5,631 bases of DNA from Burkholderiales bacterium (GTDB lineage Bacteria; Pseudomonadota; Gammaproteobacteria; Burkholderiales; SG8-39): positions 1 to 5,631 of the forward strand of contig CAKKSJ010000316.1 of NCBI GenBank assembly GCA_919902965.1, read 5' to 3'. The translations under genes and the position numbers were made by a program. Shown here in pieces: positions 5,387 to 5,631 of this stretch. Numbering within the stretch: the first letter of the stretch is position 1; every line of letters begins with the position of its first letter. Under the pieces are notes generated by a model that ran no database searches, was not told the DNA's origin, and saw only the letters and a list, made by a program, of their open reading frames with translations.

Positions 5387-5610
5387 ATCCGCCGGCGCCT
5401 TGCGGACTCCCTCCGGCGAGGCGGCAGATAGTCCTTGCTCACGGGGCACTCACTCAGCACGGCAAGCCAGTCACCTGTGCCCGCGATGCGGCGGAACACG
5501 AGCTCGTTCTCTTCAGCATCGAAACGGGCCTCGAAGGTATCTCCGGGCGAAGCCGGGGCAAGACCTGCGGGGACGGTCAGACGGCGCTTGGCATCGAGGG
5601 TCAGAATCAT
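5383..5610 (-). CDS. AbrB/SpoVT-type antitoxin of the PIN toxin
   Basis: This is the DNA-binding antitoxin that neutralises the downstream PIN toxin and probably represses its own operon. It has 75 residues from ATG 5610. Residues 1 to ~43 form a swapped-hairpin AbrB domain: MILTLDAKRRLTVPAGL, then GDTFEARFDAEENELVFRRI. The C-terminal part (44-75) should wrap the toxin: WLAVLSECPVSKDYLPPRRR, ending in a very basic RRESARRRRI, which may also contact nucleic acid. It is first in a two-gene operon and shares the TTGA overlap with the toxin. The start codon lies at the edge of a perfect inverted repeat, which fits autoregulation. The ribosome binding site is not clear; GGTGGGA some 13 bases upstream is itself part of the repeat. 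Confidence 0.85.
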   Translation of the reverse strand: MILTLDAKRRLTVPAGLAPASPGDTFEARFDAEENELVFRRIAGTGDWLAVLSECPVSKDYLPPRRRESARRRRI

Positions 5611-5630
5611 GGTGGGATTGTCCCACCATG
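5608..5630 (-). promoter_or_regulatory. Perfect inverted repeat over the antitoxin start, likely operator
   Basis: The arms CATGGTGGGA (5608-5617) and TCCCACCATG (5621-5630) are exact reverse complements around a 3-base centre. The left arm contains the antitoxin ATG. AbrB-type antitoxins typically bind such palindromes at their own promoter, so this is most likely the autoregulatory operator. In the mRNA the same sequence could fold into a hairpin that hides the start codon. The promoter itself lies at or beyond the window edge. Confidence 0.65.
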
Positions 5631-5631
5631 C

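Overview
The window is GC-rich DNA in which real genes use mostly G or C at third codon positions. GTG and TTG starts are plausible, and the genes are tightly packed on both strands. The gene set (class I polyphosphate kinase 2, a tungsten/molybdopterin aldehyde ferredoxin oxidoreductase, a two-domain rhodanese, a receiver-only response regulator and a FitAB/VapBC-type toxin-antitoxin pair) suits a chromosomal region of a Pseudomonadota bacterium. My guess is a metabolically versatile betaproteobacterium, but nothing in the window fixes the genus.

Left part (1-2350): the 3' two thirds of a ppk2-like gene runs rightward off the left edge. It converges, with a 23-base gap, on a complete leftward aldehyde ferredoxin oxidoreductase (AOR) gene. 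The AOR keeps its iron-sulfur cysteines and pterin-binding motifs but stands alone: no ferredoxin-like subunit or cofactor-synthesis gene is beside it.

Middle (2299-3877): a divergent region with a 10-bp-period tandem repeat leads to an unrecognised rightward gene for a membrane-anchored, four-cysteine extracytoplasmic protein. Opposite its 5' end lies a possible leftward small membrane protein. Next come two exact 15-bp tandem repeats, each containing a 10-bp palindrome and overlapping a promoter-like -35 box, and then a receiver-only response regulator. After it is a 3'-terminal scrap of an SRPBCC/AHSA1-type gene.

Right part (3906-5631), all leftward: a toxin-antitoxin operon enters from the right edge. 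Its AbrB-type antitoxin starts inside a perfect 10-bp inverted repeat, and its PIN-domain toxin is joined to it by a TTGA stop/start overlap. The toxin has Gln where the family normally has a catalytic Glu. Downstream is the 5' scrap of what looks like an HTH-type antitoxin gene, then a complete tandem-rhodanese sulfurtransferase.

I see no RNA gene, CRISPR array, insertion sequence or intact novel multigene system. The most unusual points are the altered toxin active site, the two gene remnants flanking the rhodanese, the double palindrome before the response regulator and the overlapping divergent membrane-protein frames.
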